Source: Gorsachius magnificus
Taxonomy: Eukaryota; Chordata; Aves; Pelecaniformes; Ardeidae
DNA length: 64,000 nt
NCBI GenBank assembly: GCA_034008185.1
Contig: CM067081.1
Coordinates: 11,779,821-11,843,820, forward strand
Direction: 5' to 3'
Shown here: positions 1 to 12,515 of the stretch, in pieces
Position numbering within the stretch: the stretch's first letter is position 1
How the letters are laid out: every line of letters begins with the position of its first letter
Position numbers and translations under genes: made by a program
The notes under the pieces: model-generated
What the model saw: only the letters and a program-made list of their open reading frames with translations
Told to the model about the DNA's origin: nothing
Database searches by the model: none

Positions 1-345
1 GGCCACAGATGCTTCAGGGTGTCCTGCCCCCACGTGGACTCATCCACAGGTCACAGCCCTTCGACTTGAGTTCACACTGGAGTTCCAGACGGTCCAGTAC
101 AGCAGCACAGAAACAGCAGTGCCCCCATGGCTGTTACCAAAATGTTCCCAGGCGCAGCAGAGTGAGATGATCAGCGTACAGCAGTACAGCAAGCAGTGAA
201 AGCAAAAAGCAGCCACTAACGAGCACTGGACTCCAGTATATAAGGCAAGCAAGCCCCATGGCAAGCACAGGAGCCTACACAGCAATAACAGCTATAAATT
301 TGATGTAACACATTCCAATCAAACCTATTATCTCAAATCTCTCAA

Positions 346-363
346 GCCCCATGTTGGGTGCCA
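346..363 (-). other. ERV primer-binding site, tRNA-Lys(1,2) type
   Basis: The 18 bases beginning TGGCACCC on the minus strand match the complement of the 3' end of tRNA-Lys1,2 at 16 of 18 positions by my count. Both mismatches are CpG to CpA changes, the normal decay pattern. It lies 8 bases after the LTR end, which fits a priming site, although 8 is longer than the usual 0-3 bases. Confidence 0.65.
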
Positions 364-371
364 AAAAGGAC

Positions 372-970
372 TGTTGTGGTTTAACCCCGGCTGACAACTC
401 AGCCCCACGCAGCCGCTCGCTCACTCCCCTCCCAGTGGGATGGGGGAGAGAATGAGAAGAGCAAAAGTGAGAAAACTCCTGGGTTGAGATAAAGGCAGTT
501 TAATAGGGAAAGCAAAAGCCATGCACACAAGCAAAGCAAAACAAGGAATTCATTCACCACTTCACATGGGTAGGCGGGGGCTCAGCCATCTCCAGGAAAG
601 CAGGGCTCCATCACGCATAATGGTGACTTGGGAAGACAAACGCTGTCACTTCCAATGTCCCCCCCTTCCTTCTTCTTCCCCCAGCTTTACATGCTGAGCA
701 TGACGCCATATGGTCTGGGATCCCCCTTTGGCCAGTTGGGGTCAGCTGTCCCGGCTGTGCCCCCTCCCAGCTCCTTGTGCCCCCCCAGCCTCCTTGCTGG
801 TGGGGTGGGATGAGGAGCAGCCAAAGCCTTGAGTCTGTTGTGTAAGCACAGCTCAGCAGTAACGAAACCATCCCTGTGTTATCAACACTGTTTTCTGCAC
901 AAATCCAAACCACAGCCCCATGCCAGCTATTGGCAAGAAAATTAACTCTACCCCTGCCAAAAACAGCACA
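372..970 (-). repeat. ERV 5' LTR (about 599 bp)
   Basis: Same family as the solo LTR at 62518-63111, in the opposite orientation: blocks around the U3 start, the middle (the stretch with many C and the CTTGTGCCCC-like motif) and the terminal GGTTTAACCCC block all match. Sense-strand landmarks are a TG start at 970, a TATA-like GCATGTAAAG sequence (in a context where I would expect TATATAAAG) and an ATTAAA polyadenylation signal at 504-499. It ends CA at 372. Several short open frames inside it (for example 611-985) are non-coding LTR shadows. Confidence 0.85.
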
Positions 971-1074
971 CTTGGATAATTTCAACAGAAAAACAAAGGT
1001 AAATTCTGCATTAAGACAGCTATTTCTTCTAGTGATGTAGTAGTGGTGACAGGCAGGATAACAGTGAGTTAGAA

Positions 1075-4000
1075 AGATAATATTATTGTAGTCTTTATTG
1101 ATACCGAAGATTTAAGTTACAGAACATTAGGGAAACCCAATAGCTGAGGATGAACAGTGACAGACAAGAAAATGATCCAGTTACTTACAGAGCAGCTAAT
1201 GATTAAATTATATTAAAACTGTTAACAATATTATACTCTAAAATATAAGTGCATGTACAGTATATAAATACAATAGCTTTCTGTTCCTTGCCAGGAACAT
1301 AAGCCAATCACATACATTTTTCAGTTTAATTTAGCTTGCGCTAAAGTACATTTCCATCTTAAATATATATTAATGTAAACCATACCTATTAAATCTCTCA
1401 GTTTCACTCCCTGCATCTTAACTTCCAATCTATATTACAGTACTTTAAAAGCTGAATGAACACTCTTATTACTCGTCAGCGTTTCCTATCTTTTAAATCT
1501 TTGGCAATGTTTCACAGGAACAGTTTTATCATTCAGATTAGTAGTTTTTCATTACACGACATTTTAGTCTTATCCAAAGCAAGACACTCTGATTCCTGAC
1601 TCTTTCTATTCGAAAGAGCAGGCCACACAAATGCACTGTATGAGTGTTGAAATAACAAAAATCCTACACTGTAGGAGAAAAGCAACGTTGTGCAAAATAT
1701 AAACATTTTAAAGATTCAAAAGATACAACATTGTTAGACATGGCAACACCGGCCCACTGCATAAACACGCTACTTCATATCTGGTCAGTCAGTGGCAAGA
1801 CATCGGCCTGAAAATCTGTTCCTTGACAGGCTGCTCCCCGGCCAGACATGGCAGTAAGGCGCGTAAGGGTTTGTATTTGGGCCAGGATATCCAAACTTTG
1901 AAGGCTAAGATTAGATTCCTCAAACCTATCAATCTTCTAAACAAGTCGCCTGACTTTCAAAAAGATGTGCTGCGTTCACCTGGGTAGCAAGGCTACCTAT
2001 TTAGGTTCTAGGTTCCCAGCTCAGCAAATCTTCACTGATAGTAGCAAGTCAGTATCCACTTGCAGCAGCCAAAAATCACCACCAAACTCTGAACTGGTCA
2101 AGTCCTTCTGCACCCTGGCAGAAGCACCTCCTCGGAGTTGCTCACTAGGACACAATCGATGCAGAACAGCTGATATGAGTGGACTTGACAGTCCTTCATT
2201 TGACAACACACATGGGTAGAAAGATGCAAAACTAACAGGAGGAACAACTTTCATTTAAATCCTATCAGTCCTACTAGAAATGATCCACGTAGAAGTCTTT
2301 AATGTCAAATAAAATATGCGGCACAGAAATATATTTCATCAGTGTGTAGTGTATGGTTTAGGTAAACAACAGATTCATTATGAAATAGATGGAAGCACTT
2401 AGATTCAATGTCTTTTAAAACAGCTTAAAGACTAAAAAGCCTTTAAGATGAAAAGATGAAGTTACCTTTTGCCTCTCTGCTACCTACCTGTGCTGGCTCC
2501 TCTGTGGCACTTCCATATGAAAGATAAATTCTATGTATCATACCTGCAGAGACTCATCCCTTTAAAGTGCCTGCCAAGTACTTTGTCCATGCTAAAATGA
2601 AAATAAGAGCATTGCTCAGAACTACTGTTTGAACAAATACATGCAGTTCAAACTACATGCTATAACAAATCCCTGTCAGCAATGCCCTCATCGACATGGA
2701 GATGAAAGTGCTCAAATACAGCCACCACATGGTAGATGACCAGGGAAATACTCTGAAGAGAAAATACAAATATAGATATATCTAGACTATTATTATTTTA
2801 GGGTAGATTTCTGAGGAATATACTGAAGGCAAGCAAAATACTACATACATTTCTGTCTTAATTTGTATGAATACAGGAGAGAGGTCTTGGCATACCATAT
2901 TTCTTGGGGGAATGTTATAATTAAAAATATCCCTTAGAAAAAGGAGTTTCTTCATAACAGGAATGAGTATGATAAATACAGTTCTATTATTGTACAAAAT
3001 ATACAGTGTTTTAGAAAATAAGACTAAAAATATGGCTTTAGCATCTGGAGTGAAAGTCATCTATGAAGTGTGAGCCAGGAAGTCAAATACGAACCTTGAA
3101 AATCAGGATTCTGACTGGGGACTCAGCGTGCAGGCTTGCTGAACAAAACTAATTTCTACCCAATTACCAACTCATCAACTTGGTCTTTTTTTCTACCAAA
3201 ATGGACAAAAGAAGCAAAAATCAGGAAAGGGCATGTTAGATACTATTTAAGGCAGAACAGGAAAATGCAAAAATAATTATTGTATGTTCCAATAGAAATA
3301 TAGATAGGCAGTCTACAGACTTCTAGCAATAAGTAAAAAAAATACAGCATTTCATACATTTATATAGTTGAAATCAAGGATATCAAATCAATGGGACAGG
3401 ACAGCAGTTACCAAAACATACAAAAATAAACTACTTATCATCTGTGGTGTTGAATGTTTTTGCATCGTTAAAGAAACTAATATTGCTCTGATAATCAACA
3501 TCTGTAACTTTTCATTCAAAATCCAAAAGGGATATGCAATTTCTAAAAAAATACCCTTTGCACATGTATCCCTTACGTCTCATATAAGCTGTACCTCTCT
3601 ACATAGTACCAGTAGTTGAAAGCGAGTCCTGAGACAACCCACACCTTCAGACAACCAGCAGGATGGTGCTGCACTGTAGGGACAAAGGGCTTCAAAGCCA
3701 ATGTCCCTGGTGCCTCCCCAGCTCACAGTGCTGTGGAATCACAAGCTCTTTCACAAATAACCCACAGCTTGTACGTGTGAAAGTATGGCACAAGCTCCAT
3801 TCTAGAAAGTAGTGTCTCATCCTTTCCTTTCTCATACAGCAATTAACATCATGAATCTTTAAGCTGTTCTGGACAGTCAGACCTCCTTGGCTCTACTGGA
3901 GCAGGGGTCTGGCCATGCTGTCTGTACAGCTCATGGTACAGGAACATATAGTAACAGATCATGTAAGACAGCAAGAACACTCCTAACCAGCTATCTTTTG

Positions 4001-4850
4001 GTCTAATAAAAGATCCAGCCTTTACCTCTAAACCTTACCTTACAGTCTTGTCCATTCTTCAGCTTAAATGTTAAGATAGTTGGCATGAAAAAAAAATGCC
4101 TTTATGCTTACTGTCATGTAACCAACCACCAGCAGTGGTCTGCTATACTAACTAGGGAGGTCTTGGTCCTTCCAATCACTTGAAAAACTCCCCTTGGAGC
4201 CAATGTGAACAGACTGAACAAGAGACACAGTCATTCTGCACAGCGCAGACATACTGACTCCCAGGAACCAGAGCCAGGCAACCGCAACTACCCAAAAACT
4301 CTTCCGCAGCAAACACCTAAGTCCTCAAAATGGAAATGAAAACCACAGCTGCTCTTTTCTAAAACTATAGTGTCTCTGGTTCACTGGGGTGCAATCCACC
4401 CCATCAGAGACAGCCAAGAGAAGGTCTATGCATCACTGAGCACCCACTCCAACACTTACAACAGAGCTGGAGTAAGAACACTTGGTGCCTAGATATGATG
4501 AATGGATTGACTTTCACCTTTTCTGAGGAGGAAGGCATCTTGACTTCCTTATAAAAATTCTTCTTTTCTTGTAAATAACCTAAAATCATATTTCCTTCCT
4601 ATATTCATGTATATATTTTAAACTCTAACATCAATTCAGTTTTTCACTAGTTGAGCAGAGGTCGAGAGCAAAGAGGTGAATTCAGTGAGCAGAAGGGAAG
4701 GAATGAAGGAAAGAACAAACAACAGAGTGAGAAAGGGCTGCATGCTAGTTTTCAAAAATTCATTTGGAAATGGAATTTGTCCCACACGTAGGTCTGCCAT
4801 TCATCTGGGATTTCTTGTTAAGGAATAATATAGTTCACAATGCCTGGTTA
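1075..4850 (-). other. SLC36A4: Candidate SLC36A4 3' UTR
   Basis: This stretch follows the SLC36A4 stop codon and ends at the first canonical AATAAA. It contains no CR1 or LTR sequence that I recognise, unlike most of the intron, and only short chance frames (for example 2782-3060 minus and 1965-2219 plus). A 3' UTR of about 3.75 kb is long but within the range of vertebrate solute carriers. The real 3' end could be shorter if an ATTAAA signal near 2297 is used. Confidence 0.4.
1094..1099 (-). promoter_or_regulatory. SLC36A4: Candidate polyadenylation signal of SLC36A4
   Basis: TTTATT on the plus strand gives AATAAA on the minus strand. It is the first exact AATAAA I found when reading downstream from the SLC36A4 stop codon at 4851. 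ATTAAA variants occur earlier (near 2297 and 1324). No transcript evidence is available, so the choice of signal is inference. Confidence 0.4.
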
Positions 4851-5158
4851 TTACTTTAATCCAACCACCAAGTCTGTAGCATTTAAATCCGTAGAGATGC
4901 TCTCTGTCACGTTGGCTAGCACTGTGGAGGCAGGATAAATGATTTCTTCGACTGTCACATATGTCCCTGTTAAAAATCCAACAACTCCAACGACAGCTAT
5001 AAAAACGTCTTTAAATATCATCCATGAACTTAAGTTTTCCTTGTAGAAAGTGAATAATTCAACCAGAGGTGGCAGAATCAGTGCCAGAGTGCTGCTGCTG
5101 ACAGCTCCGACGAAAGAAATCACCAGGTCTAGGCGAGGGATCAAAACTGCTACAGCAC
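4851..5158 (-). CDS. SLC36A4: SLC36A4 last coding exon (C-terminal 101 residues)
   Basis: SLC36A4 (PAT4) is an 11-transmembrane amino acid transporter of the SLC36 family, known for high affinity for proline and tryptophan and for signalling to mTORC1 from endosomal, lysosomal or plasma membranes. This exon begins after a TTTTAG acceptor (AG at 5159-5160). Its first two bases, GT, complete a split Cys codon from the exon at 60693. It encodes the signature [18 protein letters not shown] followed by a hydrophobic segment ([11 protein letters not shown], transmembrane helix 10), a short loop, and a last helix ([17 protein letters not shown]) ending in the VEEIIYP motif. The hydrophilic tail ends GLK then TAA at 4851-4853. 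These motifs match vertebrate SLC36A4 as I remember it, including the GLK terminus, and separate it from SLC36A1-3. The frame is intact. The TTG at 5142-5144 that could look like a start is internal. The assignment is by recognition, not by search. Confidence 0.95.
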
Positions 5159-5160
5159 CT

Positions 5161-8100
5161 AAAACACAAGAGTAACAGTGACTTCAGATTCAACATCCTC
5201 ATGAAAAACAAAACCACGACAAACATAACCTAGTGATTCACACTTTTTCAAAAGTTCTACCATTCACTATTTTTTCCAGCTACAAGTGGTGTATGATACC
5301 TAGATTAATGCATGTATTTGTGAGTAAGATACATCTTCATGCTCGTGTGAGATACTCAGTTTTAATTCTGAATTTCTGCATGAGCTGGAAAAGTATCAAG
5401 TTAAAGCTTTCTTGTACTTAGAGGGTAAATAAATTTGGCCTGCAAATCATAGAGAAATGAGAAATATGAAATTGTACCGAGATGTTTTACTTTTTTGATT
5501 GTTGTTGGGTTTTTAAGATGAAAGAATAAAGTTCCAGAAGAGCAGGGGCAAGGGCTGTTGCATGCTTCCCAGGAGACAGTGGGCAAAAATATATTACTAT
5601 TATTACTATATTTTACTAATAATCTAAAAGTGACATAAAATTATTCAAAATTAACAACTCACTGGCCACTTGGCAGTCTCACAATCATTTAAATCATTTT
5701 TACCTACAAACTTGCCTCTTGAAAAATCTTGGTCTCTACAATTGCATTCAATTTGTAAAATGTCACTATAATAGCTGCCCAGTCAACTAAACAAGAACTT
5801 AGCTCAGCCGAGAGACAACTCTGAACACAAGGCCCACTAAGCCTTTTAGCACAGCATGGCTGGTCTCACCTCCTGGAACTATACCATACATAGAAACAGA
5901 ATCCCTCACGTTGGACCAGAACTGCTGCTGGTTTTAACCCATTTGGCTGGAAGCGTAGACAAGGTACCCCGGTATTAACTCAGATACACCAGCTGTCAGG
6001 TAATGTTTTCAGTCCTGTATTAGAAACAGCTTTCAAAGGCCATCTGAGCACAGGCCTCTATGTGATCCTCTGTATGTGGTGGAAATGTCTGTCTTTTCTC
6101 CCTTCCATGAACATATCGCCTTTGAGCTGTCAGACGTTATCGTAAACACCTGCAGCATCTGCCTGCTTGCCATTTTCTACCACTTCTCATCAAGACAAGG
6201 AAGCAATCAGGAAGAAAGGGAATGGGGAAAAGTGGTGTAAAAGCCACCAGTAAATCAAAAATACCACATAATATGTTTTGGTTCTTCCACACCTCCCTTC
6301 TTAACTCTTAAGCCATAATAAAAAGCACGTTTGGCTTTAGAGCAACTTCTCCACCAACCAAATATTACGTGAACAAGGTTTATGGCAATAAACAAATGGA
6401 GCAAGCAGGAAGGGGATCCTCACATAACACGTGAGGATGAAAACCAGAAGGTGCGTATTGGCTTTATAATTTCTCAGGATGAGCTTTCTATTTGCAGAGC
6501 ATCTTTGCTGTGGGTTGAATGCTGAATGCCACCAGCTGCGTCGGATTCTGACAACATCTGATTATGAAAGGGAACATACTCAAGTTATGTTAGTGCTGAT
6601 GTCCTCCACTGAGAATATGTAACTTGAGGAAATCTGCATTGGCAAATACACTGAAAATTCACTTGCAGAACACAACAGTTATCTGCTGCTACCAGGTAAC
6701 CATTCACTACACATTTTAATAAAACCCCTAACTACGAGATCTTGCATAAAAAGGAGGTAAGACTGAAGGAATAAGCCCACAGAGGGATAAAGGATTCTCC
6801 AGCCCATCCTATTTGAAGGAATTGTACCATGCACAGACCTGCCAAGAAAAATCTTCTTCTTGCTTGTCCTGCTTACAGTTTAACACTTTGTGATTCTACA
6901 GAGATATGAGAGGCACCATGTGGCCAAAGGAAGCTCAGGCAGAGACAGAGGTGTCCTTCAGGAAACCTTTGAACACCCTGACACTCAAAAATAGATGAGC
7001 CAAGTTTTTTATCCCACTGTTATGGTGGACCTACTCAATGCCATACAAACTGTTTCTTCCATTGCATGAATATGACATTTTAAGACTGGAAATGCCACGT
7101 GTTTATGCATTATCAAGGGCAAAGCTGACTGCAATGAGAAAGGAATTATGCCAGAGTTAATAAAACCCACAAAGTACCTGTCTCTAACTTTTGTGGCCGT
7201 AACTCCACTCAAGCCATAAAAGCAGGCACAGGAGTGCCCAAGCAATACAGGATGACTGCTCAGACCAGACTGACTGGCAAGCTTGCACAGCAATGCACAG
7301 TTCATACATCATCGAAAAGCGCAGATGAAGTATATTTGCAATGACTGGTAAAACTCTCAGCTAATGAATATGTTGAATGTGTTCTCCTGAAGCAAAAGAG
7401 AGGGCTGCACATTTATTATCTTGCCAATTTAATATATGTAGTGGGTGTATTCATTAAATATAGATTTTCAACTTCCGTAATAGACCTCTTTCAATTCTAC
7501 ATGTGTCCAGAATTTAAAAGGTACTCATTAACTTACAGTTCATAGTTTTGTTTGAAAAGTTCTGCTTTATTACAAATAATCAGAATATTTTTCATACTTC
7601 TTTAACTGGAAAAAAAATAACCACACCTTATAATTGCTTCAGGTTACAGAAAAGCAAAATGCTGTGCGTTGGTTTGAAAAACATTTGTCTGGCTCATATA
7701 AATTTGTACAAATCTGGATACTGCTGAGGGAGGAAGTTTGGAAATGTGTTTCAATGTTTTAATTAGTGCCTTATTTATTCTCTAACAATCCAAGAGAAAT
7801 ACAACTCATGTTTATTACCTACCAAAGAATGTCCTCAAGAGTTAAAAAAGGGGCCCAGTTTCCAGGAGAAGTAAACAAGGGGCATTCCTAGAGGTAGGAA
7901 GCCTAATTTTCCCAGCCGTGCATAGGTTTTAAAAATACAACATCCAGAAGAACTTCTGGACCTTCATCAACAGTTATGAAACTTTCTGGTTTGGAAGCTC
8001 TGGGTATTGCAACTGAAGGAGTCCTACAATACTAACATGACACTTATTTTTGGCCAACAGTTAAATTCTCTTCAGGCTTGAATGAAACAGCAAGAGCTGT

Positions 8101-9093
8101 ATGAATAAAGCATCCTGCAGGGATAATGAGAGATTGCAACATATTAATTCTACCTTAACTGCAGGCTAATCTCAAAACCCAGTCCTAATGGATTCTCCTG
8201 CCTGTCTCAGCCATGCAGTCACCAATCTGTGTCAGCTGGGGTTTTTTTGGGGGGAGGAACACTACAGAAGAATGTTTCTATATTCTTAAGCGATGTATCA
8301 TCCCAGTGGGAAGATACCCTTAATTTTAGTCTGCTTATGTTATCGTGCTGCTTCTTTTACAACTTTCTCTCCTTGTTACAGAATCAGCACATTGTTAGCC
8401 AGACTTGCTTACGGAAGTAATCTCAGTAAGACCACTGGGAAAAAAAGGGTTTGCCATCTCTTTACTACTACCCAACCTAAATGCATTCTAACTGCAGGTA
8501 AGTCAAATATGCAATTACCATATTCCAATACTTCCTCTAGTAATCAAATATTGAGCTATTTTATCAAAAAGTAATGCATATGCCATGCTAAATCCTTGAG
8601 CAAGATGGGCACTGCTGTAATTAGGATCTGTGGATCTAAGTAAAGACTGAATTATAGTCTTGGTCCTGCGCACACACAGGTCAAAAGCAAAACATATTAT
8701 GACTTCATCAGGAGATTTTAATGATACAGCCCACTTAAAAAGCCTTTTTTCCATGTTTCTAGTAGGACTTAATTTATTTATAAGCATCTTATGGGAAGCC
8801 AAAAAGCAATTTTGAAATTTAAAAGGCTAATAATAATGATGATTTCTATGAAATTTTCCTTTAGCCCAGTAATAAAGCTGTTTAGTATTTCTTTACTAAA
8901 TTAATTAAAAGAAATTATTTTCCAGATAATACCAGAGATTAGATTTTATCTAAATATTCAAACATAATTCTGATAAAACCCAGGATCTGCACCCATTTTA
9001 AGCAGAATTCAGTGTTACAACTATCTGGTGCAGGAGGAGGCTGGGTGAGCAGGAATAGATTTTAGGGATGGAGTCGCAGTGATGCAGCTATAA
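5161..9093. other. Intronic DNA, no recognised element
   Basis: AT-rich sequence next to the last SLC36A4 exon. I see no CR1 tail, LTR or coding homology. The open frames (for example 7009-7305 minus, 8293-8574 plus, 8515-8802 minus) are under 100 codons with no family resemblance. Confidence 0.6.
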
Positions 9094-9882
9094 GGCAATT
9101 GAGGTTCAACAAGGCCAAGTGCCGGGTTCTGCACTTGGGTCACAACATCCCTATGCAGCTCTACAGGGTTGGGGGAGAGTGGCTGGAGAGCTGTCTGGTG
9201 GAAAAAGACCTGGGGGTGCTTGTTGACAGCCGGCTGAATATGAGCCAGCAGTGTGCCCAGGTGGCCAAGAAGGCCAATGGCATCCTGGCCTGTATCAGGA
9301 ATAGTGTGGCCAGCAGGAGTAGGGGAGTGATCGTGCCCCTGTACTCAGTGCTGGTGAGGTCACACCTTGAATATTGTGTTCAGTTTTGGGCCCCTCAGCA
9401 ACAAGGACACTGAGGTGATGGAGCGTGTCCGGAGAAGGGCAACAAAGCTGGTGAGGGGTCTGGAGCACAAGTCTTATGAGGAACGGCTGAGGGAACTGGG
9501 GTTGTTTAATCTGGAGAAGAGGAGGCTGAGGGGAGACCTGATCGCCCTCTACAGCTGCCTGACAGGAGGGGGTAGTGAGGTGGGGGTCGGCCTCTTCTCC
9601 CTGGTAACAGATGATAGGACGAGGGGGAATGGTCTAAAGTTGCACCAGGGCAGGTTTAGGCTAGACATTAGGGAAAACTTCTTCACCGAGAGGGTTGTCA
9701 GACTCCGGAATGGGCTGCCCAGGGTAGTGGTTGAGTCCTCATCCCTGGAGGTATTTAAAAGAAGGATAGATGAGGTGCTTAAGGAAATGGTTTAATGGTG
9801 GGATGGCAGGGTTAGGTTAAAGGTTGGACTCGATGATCTTAAAGGTCTTTTCCAACCAAAGTGATTCTATGATTTTATGATT
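9094..9882 (+). mobile_element. CR1 LINE, 5'-truncated 3' end of ORF2
   Basis: The copy starts inside the post-RT part of CR1 ORF2 ([14 protein letters not shown]…) and reaches the natural end (…IDEVLKEMV then TAA) and the 3' UTR block GGTCTTTTCCAACCAAAG, finishing in a degenerate ATTCTATG-type tail. The coding frame shifts once near 9400, between the FWAP and KDTEVMERV stretches, so two frames (9099-9413 and 9367-9795) cover it. CAATT occurs at both edges, a possible but weak target duplication. It belongs to the same subfamily as the copies at 13200, 15498 and 28600. Confidence 0.92.
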
Positions 9883-9884
9883 CA

Positions 9885-11500
9885 ATTCTTCCCCCCGCGC
9901 ACCTCCTCAGGACCACGCAGAGTGACTTGCTCACTCCTAGTCCAATGTCAAAGCGGTAGGTAATAAACTGCTTGGCCTCCTCAGCCTGTTCTGACTGCCC
10001 CTTATCAGATCTTCAGAATTAATGCCTTTTTACTAAGCACCTCTCTTGGCTAGCAACATATAAAGCAAACCAGGCAGTGCGACACCAAGGAAGCTCCCAG
10101 TGCTGCAGGCTGCCTGGAGCCGCACCACCAAGTGACCTTCATAAAACCAGCAAGCACGGGCGCTTGGTGCAGCACACGCTGGATTACGTGCAAATGTGTT
10201 TCACCATTTAATTAACTAAAATCCACGGGCTCACAAATGACATCTGGTTAGACTGTTACATTTGATACATTGTATTCATTCGTCTCTGTAGTAAATTTAT
10301 GTGAGCTTTGCTACCGATCCTTTATCATACAAATCTTTTTAGACATACTTCAGTGAAATAATGTAAACAACTGCTATATGCAGCTAGATTCAACAAATGC
10401 ATGTAAAGCATGCAGCAAAACTCGTTAATACTGAGCTCTAAACGGATGATCCTATACCATTACAGGACTGACACTGTTCCCACTACCGATCACTCTCCTT
10501 CAGACACCCGATTCGATGGACCCACCAGAAATGAGCCTGCAATTAAACTTCTGTCCTCTTTATCTCAGTCTCTTAAAATAATCTGTGACTCTGAGACAGC
10601 TGAAGGGCTCCTGACAGTGCAAGCAAAAATTACTGTTTGCTAATCCAAGGACAAGACCGTTTTCGCTATGGGAGCAGAGGTGAAGAAAAGAGTTGAGAGC
10701 CGTGGCTAAGCCTTGAAGAGCCAGCCATGCTGCTTCCAACGCTGCTGGGAAGTCACATTTCCCTCCACTCACCGTCCCCACTCCATACTCCCCAACCTTC
10801 CTCTTGGATGCACTACGTATATGAAGTAGACAGTGATCCATGGCTACTTTGCTGTCTCATAACAAAGGCAAGGCCCAGGCAATAACAAGTTAAAATAATG
10901 TGATATAAAAAAGGTTGTCTTGCCCACACCCTTGAAAATAAAAATTTCATTATATACCTTTTGATTACTACATAATGTGAGAAAAAAATAATGTAATTAA
11001 CATTAAATTCAACATAGTCTTTAATCTTAAGCTACTGTACTTTGCTCCATAAATACTAAACACGTACACATGAAGGAGAAACACTGCCTTTATCAATAGT
11101 TAAAATTACTTATTTTTATCCTTCAGGCTTCTTGTCCGATTTAATAATAAAATTTTACATTTCTTTAGTTAAGATTATTAAAGGAACAGCTGATTAAGAC
11201 AACAAAAAATATTTATGTTACTGTGGAATCCTTTCGTCAAAATAGAATCCATCAGGATGCCAAAAATCATAATAGTTGTGCCAGATAATCTTCTCTAATT
11301 ACCATCTAAGATCTAAACAATTTATTAAATAAAAAATTAAATTAGTTCTCTCTCCTCCCAACAAGTATTAAATAAACTACAGAACAAGGAGATTCTGTCC
11401 TGGACAACTGTAATAAAACTTCTGAGCTGAGTTTCTAACCTGTGTTTGGGAGTGTAGTGTGTGCTACAGCTTCCATGAGCAGGAACACATTAACCTGCAC
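9885..11500. other. Intronic DNA, no recognised element
   Basis: Mixed-composition sequence: moderately GC-rich to about 10150 and again near 10500-10850, AT-rich elsewhere. The small open frames (10410-10643 plus, 10560-10841 minus) overlap on opposite strands and look like chance. Confidence 0.55.
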
Positions 11501-12515
11501 ATTTCCAAACAGGAAGACTTACCAGGAGAGACTAGCTTGCCTAAGGAGGGACCTCATGACTCTAAAAAGACAACTGTACAGGAGATGGAAGCAGGGACAA
11601 GCTACGAAGGAGAAATTTAGAAAGATCACATGGACATGTCCAGCTGGTCTCAGGAAAGCTGAAACTCAGCTGAAGCAGAGACATTCAAGGGATGCCGAGG
11701 GCAATAAGAAGAGATTTTACAACCACATTGGTAATAAAGGGCTTAAGAAGGAGAGCATGAACTGGCTGCTGAATGGGATGTGGGATTTAGTGGCAGTACA
11801 CACAGGTAAGGCTGAGGTACTCAGTGTTGCCTTTGCCTCAGTTGGCCTCCCAGCCCCTGTGATCAGTGAAAGAGCTCAACAAGAAGATCTACAGTCAGTG
11901 GATGAGGATTGAATCAGGGACTACTTAAGAGAGCTTAAACCATAAAGGTACACAGGACATAGCATCATAGAATCATACATGATGGGTTGGCATCCAAGAG
12001 TGCTGAAGAGAACTGGCCAATGTCCTTCTAACACCACTCTAAATTGTCTTTGAAAGGTCATGCAAGTTGGGGGAGATCCCTGGTGACTCAGGGAAAGTAA
12101 ATGTCATCAAGAAAGACCAAAAGAATAATCCAGGGAAATACAGGCAAGCCAGCTTCACTTTGGTCCCTGGAAAAATCATGAGCAAGTAATCTTAGAGCAC
12201 ATTTCTGGGCACTTGAAGGAGAAAAAGGTGACTGGGAACAAAAAATGTATTTAGCTAGGGTAAATCATGCCTGATCATACTGATTACTTTATCTGATACA
12301 ATGACTGGATTTATGTATGAGGGGAGAGCAGTAGATGTCATTTACCTCAACTTTAGAATGGGCTTTGACACTGTCTCCCAGAACATTCCTGTATCTGGAT
12401 GAAGAGAAACCAGATGGGTAAAAAACTCACTGGACAAAAGAACAGTGGTTAATGGGTCATACTCTTATCTGAAGGAGGCTGGTAAAAATCCTACAGCCAG
12501 TAGGGAAAGTAATAG
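11500..12515 (+). mobile_element. Ancient, heavily decayed CR1-like LINE (ORF2 linker and RT start)
   Basis: A 156-codon open frame (11442-11912) contains the stretch LYRRWKQGQAT and KKRFYNHIGNKG, which resemble the region between endonuclease and RT in CR1 ORF2 (YRRWKQGQVT…, KKGFYRYV…). Downstream, in broken frames, are remnants of the HPRVLK motif (near 11990) and of motif A (DVIYLNF…GFDTVSQ, 12330-12375), where the catalytic Asp of LDF is changed to Asn. The order is colinear with CR1 but divergence is far higher than in the neighbouring copies, and no 3' tail is present. It is either an old CR1 lineage or a related CR1-clade LINE. The edges are approximate. Confidence 0.7.

Larger units (their letters stand above)
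1..970 (-). mobile_element. Endogenous retrovirus, 5' end (LTR plus leader), runs off the left edge
   Basis: Read on the minus strand, an LTR that starts TG and ends CA (970 down to 372) is followed after 8 bases by a primer-binding-site-like sequence (363 down to 346) and then by about 345 bases of leader sequence reaching position 1. This order identifies the LTR as the 5' LTR of a provirus whose gag-pol part, if present, lies outside the window. A minus-strand frame at 40-285 is open for 81 codons but begins at TTG and has no recognised homology, so I do not call it a gene. The element has the same orientation as SLC36A4 and lies just beyond its candidate poly(A) site. Only one flank is visible, so no target duplication can be checked. 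Confidence 0.85.

Noticed and set aside
40..285. 81-codon minus frame in the ERV leader
   Set aside because: It begins at TTG, lies between the primer site and the expected gag region, and has no recognisable motif.
611..985. 124-codon minus frame
   Set aside because: It lies almost wholly within the ERV LTR (372-970) and changes with LTR decay; LTRs of this family do not encode proteins.
11960..11985. CATAGAATCATACATGATGGGTTGG resembling an inverted CR1 tail inside the ancient CR1-like copy
   Set aside because: The same bases also encode the expected HPRVLK-preceding region of ORF2, and only one and a half tail units are present, so an inserted tail is not supported.
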